Part shown: positions 1 through 5,272 of the stretch, piece by piece
Numbering within the stretch: the stretch's first letter is position 1
Layout of the letters: every line of letters starts with the position of its first letter
Origin: Actinobacteria bacterium UBA912
GTDB lineage: Bacteria > Actinomycetota > Coriobacteriia > Anaerosomatales > UBA912
Direction of reading: 5' to 3'
DNA: 5,272 nt
NCBI GenBank assembly: GCA_002293965.1
Contig: DBEG01000119.1
Span: forward strand, 1-5,272
Translations under genes and position numbers: made by a program
Notes under the pieces: model-generated
Seen by the model: the letters and a program-made list of their open reading frames with translations, nothing else
What the model was told of the DNA's origin: nothing
The model's database searches: none

Positions 1-1103
1 CTGGCGAGCAATATCCTCAATCACGACTATGCGGCCTGCAATCTCTTTCATGGCATCAACAGTGTGGGTTACTGCCTCCCCCCCTATTTCGACGTCGGCG
101 GCAGCCTTTAGCGCGATGTGCTCTGTCTGTTGCGCGTTCTCGGCGTTCTGCCTAATATTCGCTGTCATCTGCTCGATGGAAGATGACACCTCCTCTGCAG
201 CAGCCGCCTGCTCCGTCGCTCCCTGCGACAGTTGCTGTGCGGAAGCCGAGGTTTGCTGAGAACCGCTACCAACGTTATCGGCAATCGTTCGGATGCCCGA
301 TATCACACTACGCAACTCTTCGTTCATTCGTTGCATGGCCGTGAGCATGTGTGAGATTTCGTCGCGCCCTTTTACGTCGATATCACGCGTCAAATCTCCG
401 TCCGCCAACACTCCTACAAGTGCAACGGCCTCATTGATCGGTCCTGTGACCGAGCGCGTGATGACTGTGGCGATAGCGACACTACAAACGATTGCCAAAA
501 CGACGGCGATGATGATGATGATCTCGATTGTTGCCTGTGTCGAGAGCATCATCTTCTCTTGCTCTTCCGCCTGCTCTACAGCATAGTCGGTTAGAGTTGT
601 CGCTGCGATCTCAACTTTACCGAACGCTTCATCGTTAGTCCCGATTGCTTGGTTTCGAGCATCGACCAGTAGCTGCTCGTCGCCTCTTTCCTCGGCAGAC
701 CTGATCATTTCTACGAATCGATCGTGTCCGACCAACCACTCCTCGACACTACGCTCGAGTTCCATCTCTCGGGCCTCGAACTCCTCATTCGACTCCAGTT
801 CTCTTAACCCGGCAAGGCCGTAGTCCAAGGTTTCCCGCTGGGCATCCAGTTGCTCTGCCACATAGCTGTAGCCCTTGATGCCCTCTGCCAGAGACTGGCT
901 CTCTAGCCCGTCGATCCTAGCAATCGTTCCATCGACCGTCTTGGCGTAGTAGATACCGGGAAGGTCGGTCTTCGTTATCGGTTCAACCTCCGTCAGAAGT
1001 TGCCGGAGTCCCCAAGCCCCCATAGCTCCAATGCCTACGGTTAACAACACCACCACCGAAAATCCGACAGGAGCCTTCTCCCAATCTTGGTGTAGCGACC
1101 CAT
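1..1103 (-). CDS. Methyl-accepting chemotaxis protein, 3' end outside window, apparent frameshift near the start
   Basis: This is a transmembrane chemoreceptor that controls the neighbouring CheA. I translated it by hand; the frame is open from 1104 down to position 1. Numbering from the proposed ATG at 1103 with the frame corrected, it has a short basic N-terminus (MGRYTKIG), TM1 at about 11-33, an acidic, probably helical sensor region of about 155 residues resembling a four-helix-bundle domain, TM2 at 195-215, HAMP at 216-270 (Pro222, Glu249), and the start of the signalling coiled coil. It ends at IEDIARQ, just before the conserved hairpin tip, so the tip and any methylation sites beyond it are missing. 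In the frame encoding the body a TGA lies at 1107-1105, and the first in-frame start candidate is GTG 1056, inside TM1. Seventy-five bases separate it from cheA, with no clear terminator. MCP identity is very sure. The start is not. Confidence 0.9.
508..522 (+). repeat. Five tandem GAT units encoding an isoleucine run in MCP TM2
   Basis: Five GAT triplets on the plus strand read as five ATC (Ile) codons on the coding strand, residues 195-199 of the MCP, at the start of TM2. Slippage would change helix length by whole residues without breaking the frame. It is a small microsatellite and probably incidental. Confidence 0.6.
1080..1082 (-). other. Probable single-base deletion (frameshift) in a GGG run of the MCP gene
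   Basis: Reading from the ATG at 1103 gives MGRYTKIG followed by RRLLSDF and then a stop inside what should be TM1. Adding one G to the GGG at 1082-1080 instead joins MGRYTKIG directly to EKAPVGFSVVVLL, which is a normal MCP N-terminus and TM1. A homopolymer run is the usual place for a one-base sequencing error or a natural slippage mutation. The sequence alone cannot tell these apart. Confidence 0.6.
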
Positions 1104-1109
1104 TTCACA

Positions 1110-1118
1110 CTTCCCTTC
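1110..1118 (-). promoter_or_regulatory. Ribosome binding site for the MCP gene
   Basis: The minus strand reads GAAGGGAAG, with its AAGGGA core 8 bases before ATG 1103. This is the best Shine-Dalgarno match in the 75-base cheA-MCP gap, and it supports ATG 1103 as the true start even though the frame is now broken. The gap holds no convincing terminator or promoter, so the MCP is most likely read through from cheA. Confidence 0.55.
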
Positions 1119-1178
1119 ATGATCTTCTCGTCCGTGCAGCTTCGCCGGTACTACTCATAACATCATCTCTTCAACACT

Positions 1179-3149
1179 TCATCCAGGTCTTGAGCCGCCG
1201 CCGTTAGCCCTCAGCAGGCCACTCACATCCAGCACAGGCACGACCTGTCCGTCGCCCAAGACGGTCGTCCCCGAGAAACTCGGTGATCCTCTCAAGAAGA
1301 TACTTAGCGGCTTGATGACCGCTTGTATGCTGTCCCTGACCGCATCGACTACTACGCCGAACCTCTCACCTTCGACGGACACGACCACCGCCATCTCCGC
1401 GGATGGTTGTTCACCGCCAACCTCGAAATAACGCCTGAGGCTGATGAGGGGCAACAGCTTGTCCTGCACTTCGATCGAGTCGCGGCCGTGCTCTCGCCAT
1501 GCAGCCGACTGACGGACCTCGACACACGATTCAACCACCGCAAGAGGAAAGATATATCGCTCCTCCCCTACGTGAGCCACGAGACCTTCCACTATGGCAA
1601 GCGTCAACGGTAGCTTCAAAATGAACGTCGTGCCCTTGCCGGGATCCGTCTTCAAATCAACAGTGCCCCGGAGTTCCTGGATGACTCGCCTCACCACGTC
1701 GAGACCGACGCCCCGGCCTGAAACGTTCGTGACCGACTTGTTCGTTGAGAATCCGGGTCGGAACAACATCTCCGTGAGTCCGGCGCTTCCGGGTTCGGCT
1801 GCCTTCTCGATACCCACCACTTCTCCGGCGATGAGTGCGACTGAGGACAAATCTACTCCTTGCCCGTCGTCGGAGATCCTGACATACACGTTGCCGGCTG
1901 TCTGGAAAGCCGAGAGGGTTATAGTGCCCCTCCGTGGTTTGCCTGTGGCAAGTCGGACCTCTGGTGCCTCAATCCCGTGGTCGATGCTGTTTCTCAATAC
2001 GTGGAGCACGGGTTCAGCAATCCGGTCAAGAACGCCTTTGTCAAGCTCGGTCTCGGCTCCGTCGACCACGATATCGACCTCTTTACCAAGCTGACCTGCG
2101 AGATCGCGGACATGTCGCCTGAACCTACCGACCAAAGTCCCGATCGGAACCATCCGGATGTCAAGGACGCTGACTCTGAGTCCTTCCGTCAACCTGCCTA
2201 TATCCTCTGCGATTCCACCGACCCGGGAATACTCATTCGACGAGACCGCGTTCGCGAGTGCTCCATGAGCAGTCACGAGTTCACCGACCATGTCCACCAG
2301 TTGATCGAGGCGCCCCGCTGAAACCCTGACCGTGTCCTCGGTTCCAGGTTTGTCGGTCCTTCTGGCAGCGCTGCGCCTGTCGCCTCCACTCCTGCGTTCA
2401 ATATCCGCTTCCGACTGCAGTTCGGGAGTTGCCTCGACGATTGAGAACTCTTCCGTGTCGAGAAACATGAACGCGTCTTCTATTCGCGAACGAGCCTCAT
2501 CAGTGAAGATCTCGATGTCCCACGACAGATAGAGGGTACCAGTATCTAAATCGCCCAGCAGAGGAACGTCGGTGGTCTTGGCAACAACCTTGCACTCGCC
2601 AAGCGTGCGTAGCTCGTTGAGAATGGAGAGCGGGCGAAGTCCGCGGAAGAGTGCGTTGCTCGCCGGCCTGAGGGATATGAGGTATCTCTTGTTCCGAGCA
2701 AGGCCGATTGGTTCCGCCACTTTGAAGTCGATCTCGGCCTCTGATTCGAATTTCCCACCGATTGATGCAATCAGGTCGTCAGCCCGCGCCCTAGTCGATT
2801 CTCCCGCCTCCTCATGCTCCTCCCCAGATACTAGCGAGAGCATGCAATCATGTGCGTCCAACGCCAACAAGATCACATCGCGGGTCACCTCGGTCGATCC
2901 CTGGCGAGCCTTCTCGAACGAAGACTCCAGTCCGTGGGCGATGTTTGCCACGCGTTCGAAGCCGTACATCGAAGCTATTCCCTTGAGTGTGTGCAGATGC
3001 CTGAACGTGGCATCGACTAGTTCCATAGTGCCCGGCGCGCGCTCAAGATCAAGCAGACATGACTGCAGGTTTTCCAGCAACTCGCGGGCTTCCATACGGA
3101 ATACCGTGCGAAGGGCCGCTATGTCTGCGCTAAGACGCGCGTCGCTCAT
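1179..3149 (-). CDS. cheA: Chemotaxis histidine kinase CheA with a non-classical P2 region
   Basis: This cytoplasmic kinase autophosphorylates in response to the MCP and passes phosphate to receiver aspartates. Numbering from ATG 3149 (656 residues), the order is: Hpt domain 1-125 with phospho-acceptor His53 in HTLKG; a globular middle domain at about 153-240 (YLISLRP to FSIVEA) where the CheY-binding P2 normally lies; a charged linker at 246-272; P3 dimerisation helices from about 273; an HATPase domain at about 365-515 with N-box Asn387, the SDDGQGVD box (Asp427/428) and SGRGVGLD (from 477); and a CheW-like P5 domain at 516-650. All catalytic boxes look intact, so it should be active. Start choice: TTG 3170 overlaps the preceding receiver, TTG 3158 has GGAG 6 bases upstream, and ATG 3149 has a close GGAG 3 bases upstream. 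I prefer the ATG, but the choice changes only up to 7 residues. It lies 10 bases after the receiver stop. Confidence 0.96.
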   Translation of the reverse strand: MSDARLSADIAALRTVFRMEARELLENLQSCLLDLERAPGTMELVDATFRHLHTLKGIASMYGFERVANIAHGLESSFEKARQGSTEVTRDVILLALDAHDCMLSLVSGEEHEEAGESTRARADDLIASIGGKFESEAEIDFKVAEPIGLARNKRYLISLRPASNALFRGLRPLSILNELRTLGECKVVAKTTDVPLLGDLDTGTLYLSWDIEIFTDEARSRIEDAFMFLDTEEFSIVEATPELQSEADIERRSGGDRRSAARRTDKPGTEDTVRVSAGRLDQLVDMVGELVTAHGALANAVSSNEYSRVGGIAEDIGRLTEGLRVSVLDIRMVPIGTLVGRFRRHVRDLAGQLGKEVDIVVDGAETELDKGVLDRIAEPVLHVLRNSIDHGIEAPEVRLATGKPRRGTITLSAFQTAGNVYVRISDDGQGVDLSSVALIAGEVVGIEKAAEPGSAGLTEMLFRPGFSTNKSVTNVSGRGVGLDVVRRVIQELRGTVDLKTDPGKGTTFILKLPLTLAIVEGLVAHVGEERYIFPLAVVESCVEVRQSAAWREHGRDSIEVQDKLLPLISLRRYFEVGGEQPSAEMAVVVSVEGERFGVVVDAVRDSIQAVIKPLSIFLRGSPSFSGTTVLGDGQVVPVLDVSGLLRANGGGSRPG

Positions 3150-3159
3150 AGACTCCAAC

Positions 3160-3528
3160 TCACTCTCCAAGAATGCGTATCACTGCTGAAACGAGTTCTT
3201 CCCGTGTGAACGGCTTATTGAGGCAGGCAGTCACGCCTGCGTTTCTCAAATCGGAGCTCTTCGCCACATCTACATCAGTGGTCATAGCGATTATTGGGAG
3301 ACCAGCTATGGCCGATCGCTCACGAACAAGCTTCACTAGTTCTAGGCCGGTCATACTCGGCATCCAATGATCGGTGATGAGAAGGTCGACGCTCTCCGAT
3401 TGCAGGAGGTCAATAGCCTGCTGCCCGTCGGACACTTCTATACACTCGAACCCGCTCGAACGAAGTACGAGGCTGACCATGCCTCGTGAACTGATCGAGT
3501 CATCTGCAATCAGCACTCTTCTAGCCAC
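3160..3528 (-). CDS. Stand-alone response regulator receiver (CheY-like), proximal to cheA
   Basis: This is a single-domain phospho-acceptor and likely partner of the CheA encoded next to it. Starting at GTG 3528 it has 122 residues, the normal CheY length, and no output domain. The acidic pocket is Asp9/Asp10 (IADDS), the phosphorylated residue is Asp53 in ITDHWMP, the switch Thr is Thr83, and Lys105 sits in LNKPF, so all key residues are present. A longer frame to 3591 exists, but GTG 3528 is chosen because a purine-rich GAGG lies 9 bases upstream and it trims the protein exactly to the domain. The GTG overlaps the end of the STAS gene by 8 bases, which implies translational coupling. It is clearly related to the receiver at 3874-4290, sharing GFEC, VDL, TD-WM and LNKPF. 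Output could be the flagellar switch, a pilus or another partner; the sequence does not say which. Confidence 0.94.
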   Translation of the reverse strand: MARRVLIADDSISSRGMVSLVLRSSGFECIEVSDGQQAIDLLQSESVDLLITDHWMPSMTGLELVKLVRERSAIAGLPIIAMTTDVDVAKSSDLRNAGVTACLNKPFTREELVSAVIRILGE

Positions 3529-3859
3529 AGGGCGCACCCTCTCTCTCCCTCTCACCTCTGAATGCGAGATCCTCTTCCAATCCAAGGGCATTCACGACCG
3601 ATGCAAATGGTCCACCTTCGCTGTCCCTCACCCACAACTTGCGGTCACCAACCGCAGCCGTTCGCAACGCGCTGACGACGACCTGCACGAACGCCAACTC
3701 GATATCTTCCGCTCTGCGCACGTCAACTACGATTGAGGTTTCCGTCGCCTGAATGGCTTTATCGAGTGCCCCACGCAATCGGGGCAACTCGGCACGCGAA
3801 ACCGACCCGGTGACTCCCACGACCGTAGAGCGTGATGTCTTGCGAGTGCGCACCTGCAT
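3521..3859 (-). CDS. Small STAS-domain protein of the chemosensory operon
   Basis: This 112-residue soluble protein has the STAS (anti-sigma-factor-antagonist-like) pattern: a strand STVVGVTGSV, a helix LPRLRGALDKAIQ, a strand SIVVDVRR, then EDIELAFVQVVVSALRTAA, the strand KLWVRD and a last helix ending NALGLEED. Classical SpoIIAA-type members have a phosphorylatable Ser or Thr in a DSSG motif at the loop after the second strand; here that place reads DIELAF with no Ser/Thr. It therefore probably works as a binding module and not as a phospho-switch. ATG 3859 is preferred because AGGAGA lies 9 bases upstream; GTG 3877 is an alternative that would overlap the preceding stop as GTGA. The C-terminal tail is highly charged (GEREREG). 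Placed between two receivers and before cheA, it most likely takes part in the same signalling complex. The partner is unknown. Confidence 0.82.
   Translation of the reverse strand: MQVRTRKTSRSTVVGVTGSVSRAELPRLRGALDKAIQATETSIVVDVRRAEDIELAFVQVVVSALRTAAVGDRKLWVRDSEGGPFASVVNALGLEEDLAFRGEREREGAPCG
3538..3547 (-). promoter_or_regulatory. Ribosome binding site for the proximal receiver, inside the STAS gene
   Basis: The minus strand has a purine tract (GAGAGAGAGG) ending 9 bases before GTG 3528. It lies within the last codons of the STAS gene, where it encodes the ERERE tail. It decides the GTG start over upstream alternatives in the same frame. Confidence 0.5.
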
Positions 3860-3868
3860 CGGAAATGA

Positions 3869-3874
3869 TCTCCT
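3869..3874 (-). promoter_or_regulatory. Ribosome binding site for the STAS gene
   Basis: AGGAGA on the minus strand lies 9 bases before ATG 3859 and touches the stop codon of the upstream receiver. It is a strong match to the Shine-Dalgarno consensus and sets the ATG as the likely start, with coupling to termination of the receiver. Confidence 0.6.
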
Positions 3875-4290
3875 CACGACGATTCAGACTTGATGTATAC
3901 AGAAGATCTGCCATTGCAGCCCACATCTACAGCACGACTTATGGCAGTGATGAGTCGTTGGGTGCTGAAGGGCTTGTTCAGCACATGAAGTGCTCCTGCC
4001 TGGATCAATCCCTGGCGGCTCTCAGGGGTGGTATCGGTTGTCAGCACGACAACTGGAAGATTGACCAGCTCCGGATGTCTTTTCATCTCCTGAATAAGCC
4101 CACGCCCATCAAGATTGTCCATCCACAGGTCAGTGAGAACAAGATCCACCGCATTGTCCTGAAGGACATCCAGTGCCTGTCTCCCATCGTTTGCTGTAAG
4201 ACATTCAAAACCTCGATCCTGCAAGGCTGCAACCAGGATTCCGAGGATGGCTCGAGAATCATCAACTATCAGTACACGGATTCGGGTCAT
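3874..4290 (-). CDS. Stand-alone response regulator receiver (CheY-like), first gene of the operon
   Basis: This 138-residue single-domain receiver starts at ATG 4290. The acidic pair is Asp10/Asp11 (IVDDS), the phospho-acceptor is Asp54 in LTDLWM, Thr84 follows the fourth strand (VVVLTTD), and Lys106 lies in LNKPF, so it should accept phosphate from CheA. It differs from the usual DxxMPxxDG loop in having Asp in place of the conserved Pro (LWMDNLDG), and it carries an extra tail of about 18 residues after the last helix (from about 121, ending YIKSESS). It is a paralogue of the receiver at 3160-3528. Being first behind the 210-base gap, it probably heads the transcript. The tail and altered loop hint that the two receivers do different jobs, but that is inference. 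Confidence 0.94.
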   Translation of the reverse strand: MTRIRVLIVDDSRAILGILVAALQDRGFECLTANDGRQALDVLQDNAVDLVLTDLWMDNLDGRGLIQEMKRHPELVNLPVVVLTTDTTPESRQGLIQAGALHVLNKPFSTQRLITAISRAVDVGCNGRSSVYIKSESS

Positions 4291-4293
4291 ATT

Positions 4294-4299
4294 CTCCCC
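4294..4299 (-). promoter_or_regulatory. Ribosome binding site for the first receiver
   Basis: GGGGAG on the minus strand lies 3 bases before ATG 4290, somewhat closer than ideal. An ATG at 4301 overlapping this site is out of frame and stops after four codons, so it is not the start. Confidence 0.5.
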
Positions 4300-4333
4300 A
4301 TCAATTTTTTGCGATCAGCGGACCGTATTTGGT

Positions 4334-4361
4334 TGTTCGGCATTCTCTGCCCAACACTTGA
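4334..4361 (-). promoter_or_regulatory. Possible sigma-28 (FliA/SigD)-type promoter for the chemosensory operon
   Basis: The minus strand reads TCAAGTGT, then 12 bases, then GCCGAACA. The enterobacterial FliA consensus is TAAAGTTT-N11-GCCGATAA, so each half matches at 6 of 8 positions, with a spacer one base longer. It would start transcription about 35 bases before ATG 4290, a sensible leader length. Motility-linked chemotaxis genes are often under this sigma factor. The spacer and the mismatches make this a candidate only; no stronger sigma-70 site is seen in the gap. Confidence 0.3.
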
Positions 4362-4422
4362 GGAGCAGTTTTGATCCACCAGTACACAGCCGTCCTGCGG
4401 TTCATAAGCGATGTCTCTTAAC

Positions 4423-4447
4423 GCGGTCACAATTTGGGGTGCGGTCA
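4423..4447 (+). repeat. Two direct copies of GCGGTCA, 18 bases apart, in the operon upstream region
   Basis: GCGGTCA occurs at 4423-4429 and 4441-4447. Similar elements are GTGGTCAC at 4472-4479 and GCGGTTCA at 4397-4404. The cluster lies in the 210-base gap between the CDF gene and the first receiver, upstream of the candidate promoter. It could be a regulator binding array. The words are short, so chance is a real alternative. Confidence 0.3.
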
Positions 4448-4500
4448 ACGAAAGGCAGACTACTCCACATGGTGGTCACGGCGCGGGATGTGTCCTACCC

Positions 4501-5272
4501 CTAGACTTCCTCCGGATCGACGTGCACGATCACGTCGGACAAGTACGGTAGCCGGTCCAGCAGCCGCTGCCGGACCTCCTCGGCGATTGCGTGTCCGGCG
4601 GCAACTGAGATCCCGCCCGCGACGGCGACCGTGACTTCGGCGCGCATACGATGCCCCAGCCAGCGTGCCCGCACTGTCACGACCCGCTCGACGCCTGCGA
4701 TCCCGTCGAGCTCGGCCTCGATCGCCGAGATGACCTGCGGGTCGACTCCGTCGGCGACCCGCGAAAGGACTGTCTTGCCCGACTGCCATACAATGCGCAG
4801 GATGACGGCGGTGATCGCGAGCCCCACGATCGGGTCCGCCAGCGGGAAGCCGAGCCACACGCCCACCACGCTGCCGAGCACACCCAGGCTGGTGAGCGCG
4901 TCGGCGCGTGCGTGTTGCCCGTCCGCCACGAGTGCGGCGCTGTCGATCTCCCGGCCCACGCGGATGCGGATCGCCGCGACCGCCTGGTTGCCGAAGAACC
5001 CGATGATCGCCGCTGCCGCCACGGCCCAGAGGTGCTGGACCGGTTGCGGGTCGAGCAGTCGGCCTACGGACTCCCAGCCAGCCAGAAGTGCGCTCGCCAG
5101 GATCGTGAGCACCACGAAGATGCCCGCGAGGTCCTCGAAGCGACCGAGTCCGTACGTGAAACGCCGAGAAGGCGGCCTGCTCACCAGCCGAAAAGCGATC
5201 CACAGCGGTATCGCCGTCGCCGCATCGCCCAAGTTGTGCACGGTGTCGGCGAAGAGCGCCACGCTGCCGGTG
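4501..5272 (-). CDS. Cation diffusion facilitator (CDF) metal efflux transporter, N-terminus outside window
   Basis: This inner-membrane antiporter exports divalent metal (Zn2+ or similar) in exchange for protons. The frame is open at the right edge and begins TGSVALFADTVHNLGD, the family's TM2 region, so TM1 is missing. Counting Val at 5262 as residue 1, the TM2 metal motif is HxxxD (His9, Asp13) and the TM5 motif is HARAD (His117, Asp121). The HxxxD pair is typical of Zn-type CDFs. Hydrophobic segments lie at about 45-63, 77-98, 122-140 and 142-160. The cytoplasmic ferredoxin-like domain runs from about 172 to the end, with His224 and the terminal VHVDPEE (His247, Asp249). Some YiiP regulatory ligands seem to be replaced. 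It is much richer in G+C than the signalling genes and is separated from them by 210 bases, so it is probably an unrelated chromosomal neighbour. Val 5262 is a GTG codon but not the real start. Confidence 0.93.
   Translation of the reverse strand, partial: TGSVALFADTVHNLGDAATAIPLWIAFRLVSRPPSRRFTYGLGRFEDLAGIFVVLTILASALLAGWESVGRLLDPQPVQHLWAVAAAAIIGFFGNQAVAAIRIRVGREIDSAALVADGQHARADALTSLGVLGSVVGVWLGFPLADPIVGLAITAVILRIVWQSGKTVLSRVADGVDPQVISAIEAELDGIAGVERVVTVRARWLGHRMRAEVTVAVAGGISVAAGHAIAEEVRQRLLDRLPYLSDVIVHVDPEEV

Noticed and set aside
29..586. Plus-strand frames in the MCP region
   Set aside because: The minus strand encodes an unmistakable MCP with TM2, HAMP and signalling coiled coil through this stretch.
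1074..1090. Programmed frameshifting at GGG AGA AGG in the MCP gene
   Set aside because: The tandem AGA AGG codons are suggestive, but a minus-one slip is needed, there is no proper slippery heptamer, and P-site re-pairing on TGG is poor.
1085..1120. MCP start at ATG 1120 (MKGSVKW) with a one-base deletion needed to rejoin the frame
   Set aside because: It also yields a plausible peptide, but its ribosome site is weaker than the AAGGGA before ATG 1103, and MGRYTKIG looks more like a receptor N-terminus. It is not fully excluded.
1594..2321. Long plus-strand frames opposite cheA (1594-2094 and 1860-2321)
   Set aside because: They lie antisense to the conserved kinase domain, show no recognisable domain and no strong ribosome site. 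They are complementary shadows of the cheA codons.
3537..3559. CT-rich low-complexity stretch as a regulatory repeat
   Set aside because: It is the complement of the GAG/AGA/AGG codons for the charged STAS tail and includes the ribosome site of the next gene, which explains it adequately.
4443..4448. Sigma-70 -35 box TTGACC on the minus strand
   Set aside because: No good -10 box lies 16-18 bases downstream, and the region there is CGCGTT.
4462..4472. Terminator after the CDF gene at the small inverted repeat CCACCATGTGG
   Set aside because: The stem is only four pairs and no T run follows on the minus strand.
4460..5203. A 247-codon minus-strand frame overlapping the CDF gene in another frame
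   Set aside because: It is an Arg/Gly-rich low-complexity translation typical of out-of-frame reading of high-GC DNA, while the overlapping CDF frame has clear family motifs.

Overview
This window holds the start of a chemosensory (chemotaxis-type) operon on the minus strand, preceded upstream by a metal-ion efflux gene. In transcription order (right to left) it reads: a cation diffusion facilitator (CDF) transporter cut by the right edge (4501-5272), a 210-base non-coding gap, a stand-alone receiver protein (3874-4290), a small STAS-domain protein (3521-3859), a second stand-alone receiver (3160-3528), a CheA histidine kinase (1179-3149), and a methyl-accepting chemotaxis protein (MCP) cut by the left edge (1-1103). 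All five signalling genes share a strand. The first four are within 10 bases of each other or overlap, so they look like one co-transcribed, partly translationally coupled unit. No long reading frame on the plus strand is convincing. I see no tRNA, rRNA, CRISPR array or insertion sequence, and no gene-free stretch exceeds 210 bases.

How the genes should work together: the MCP senses a signal through a helical extracytoplasmic domain and controls CheA. CheA autophosphorylates on its Hpt histidine and passes the phosphate to the aspartates of the two receivers. Neither receiver has an output domain, so output is by protein-protein contact (flagellar motor, pilus or another partner) or one receiver acts as a phosphate sink. 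The STAS protein sits between the receivers and probably serves as a protein-interaction module. CheW, CheR and CheB are not in the window but could lie beyond the left edge. The CheA carries a non-standard domain where the classical CheY-binding P2 would be.

Two anomalies stand out. First, the MCP reading frame is closed by a stop just before its first membrane helix. A well-placed ribosome binding site and ATG with a typical MCP N-terminus lie just upstream but one base out of frame, which points to a single-base loss in a GGG run (1080-1082) by mutation or sequencing error. Second, base composition changes sharply: the CDF gene is roughly 68% G+C on sampled lines, while the sampled signalling genes are about 48-58%, which suggests the signalling cluster is foreign to its high-GC neighbour.

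The style of the CDF and the MCP N-terminus suggests a high-GC bacterium, possibly Actinomycetota, but this is a low-confidence guess from sequence feel alone.
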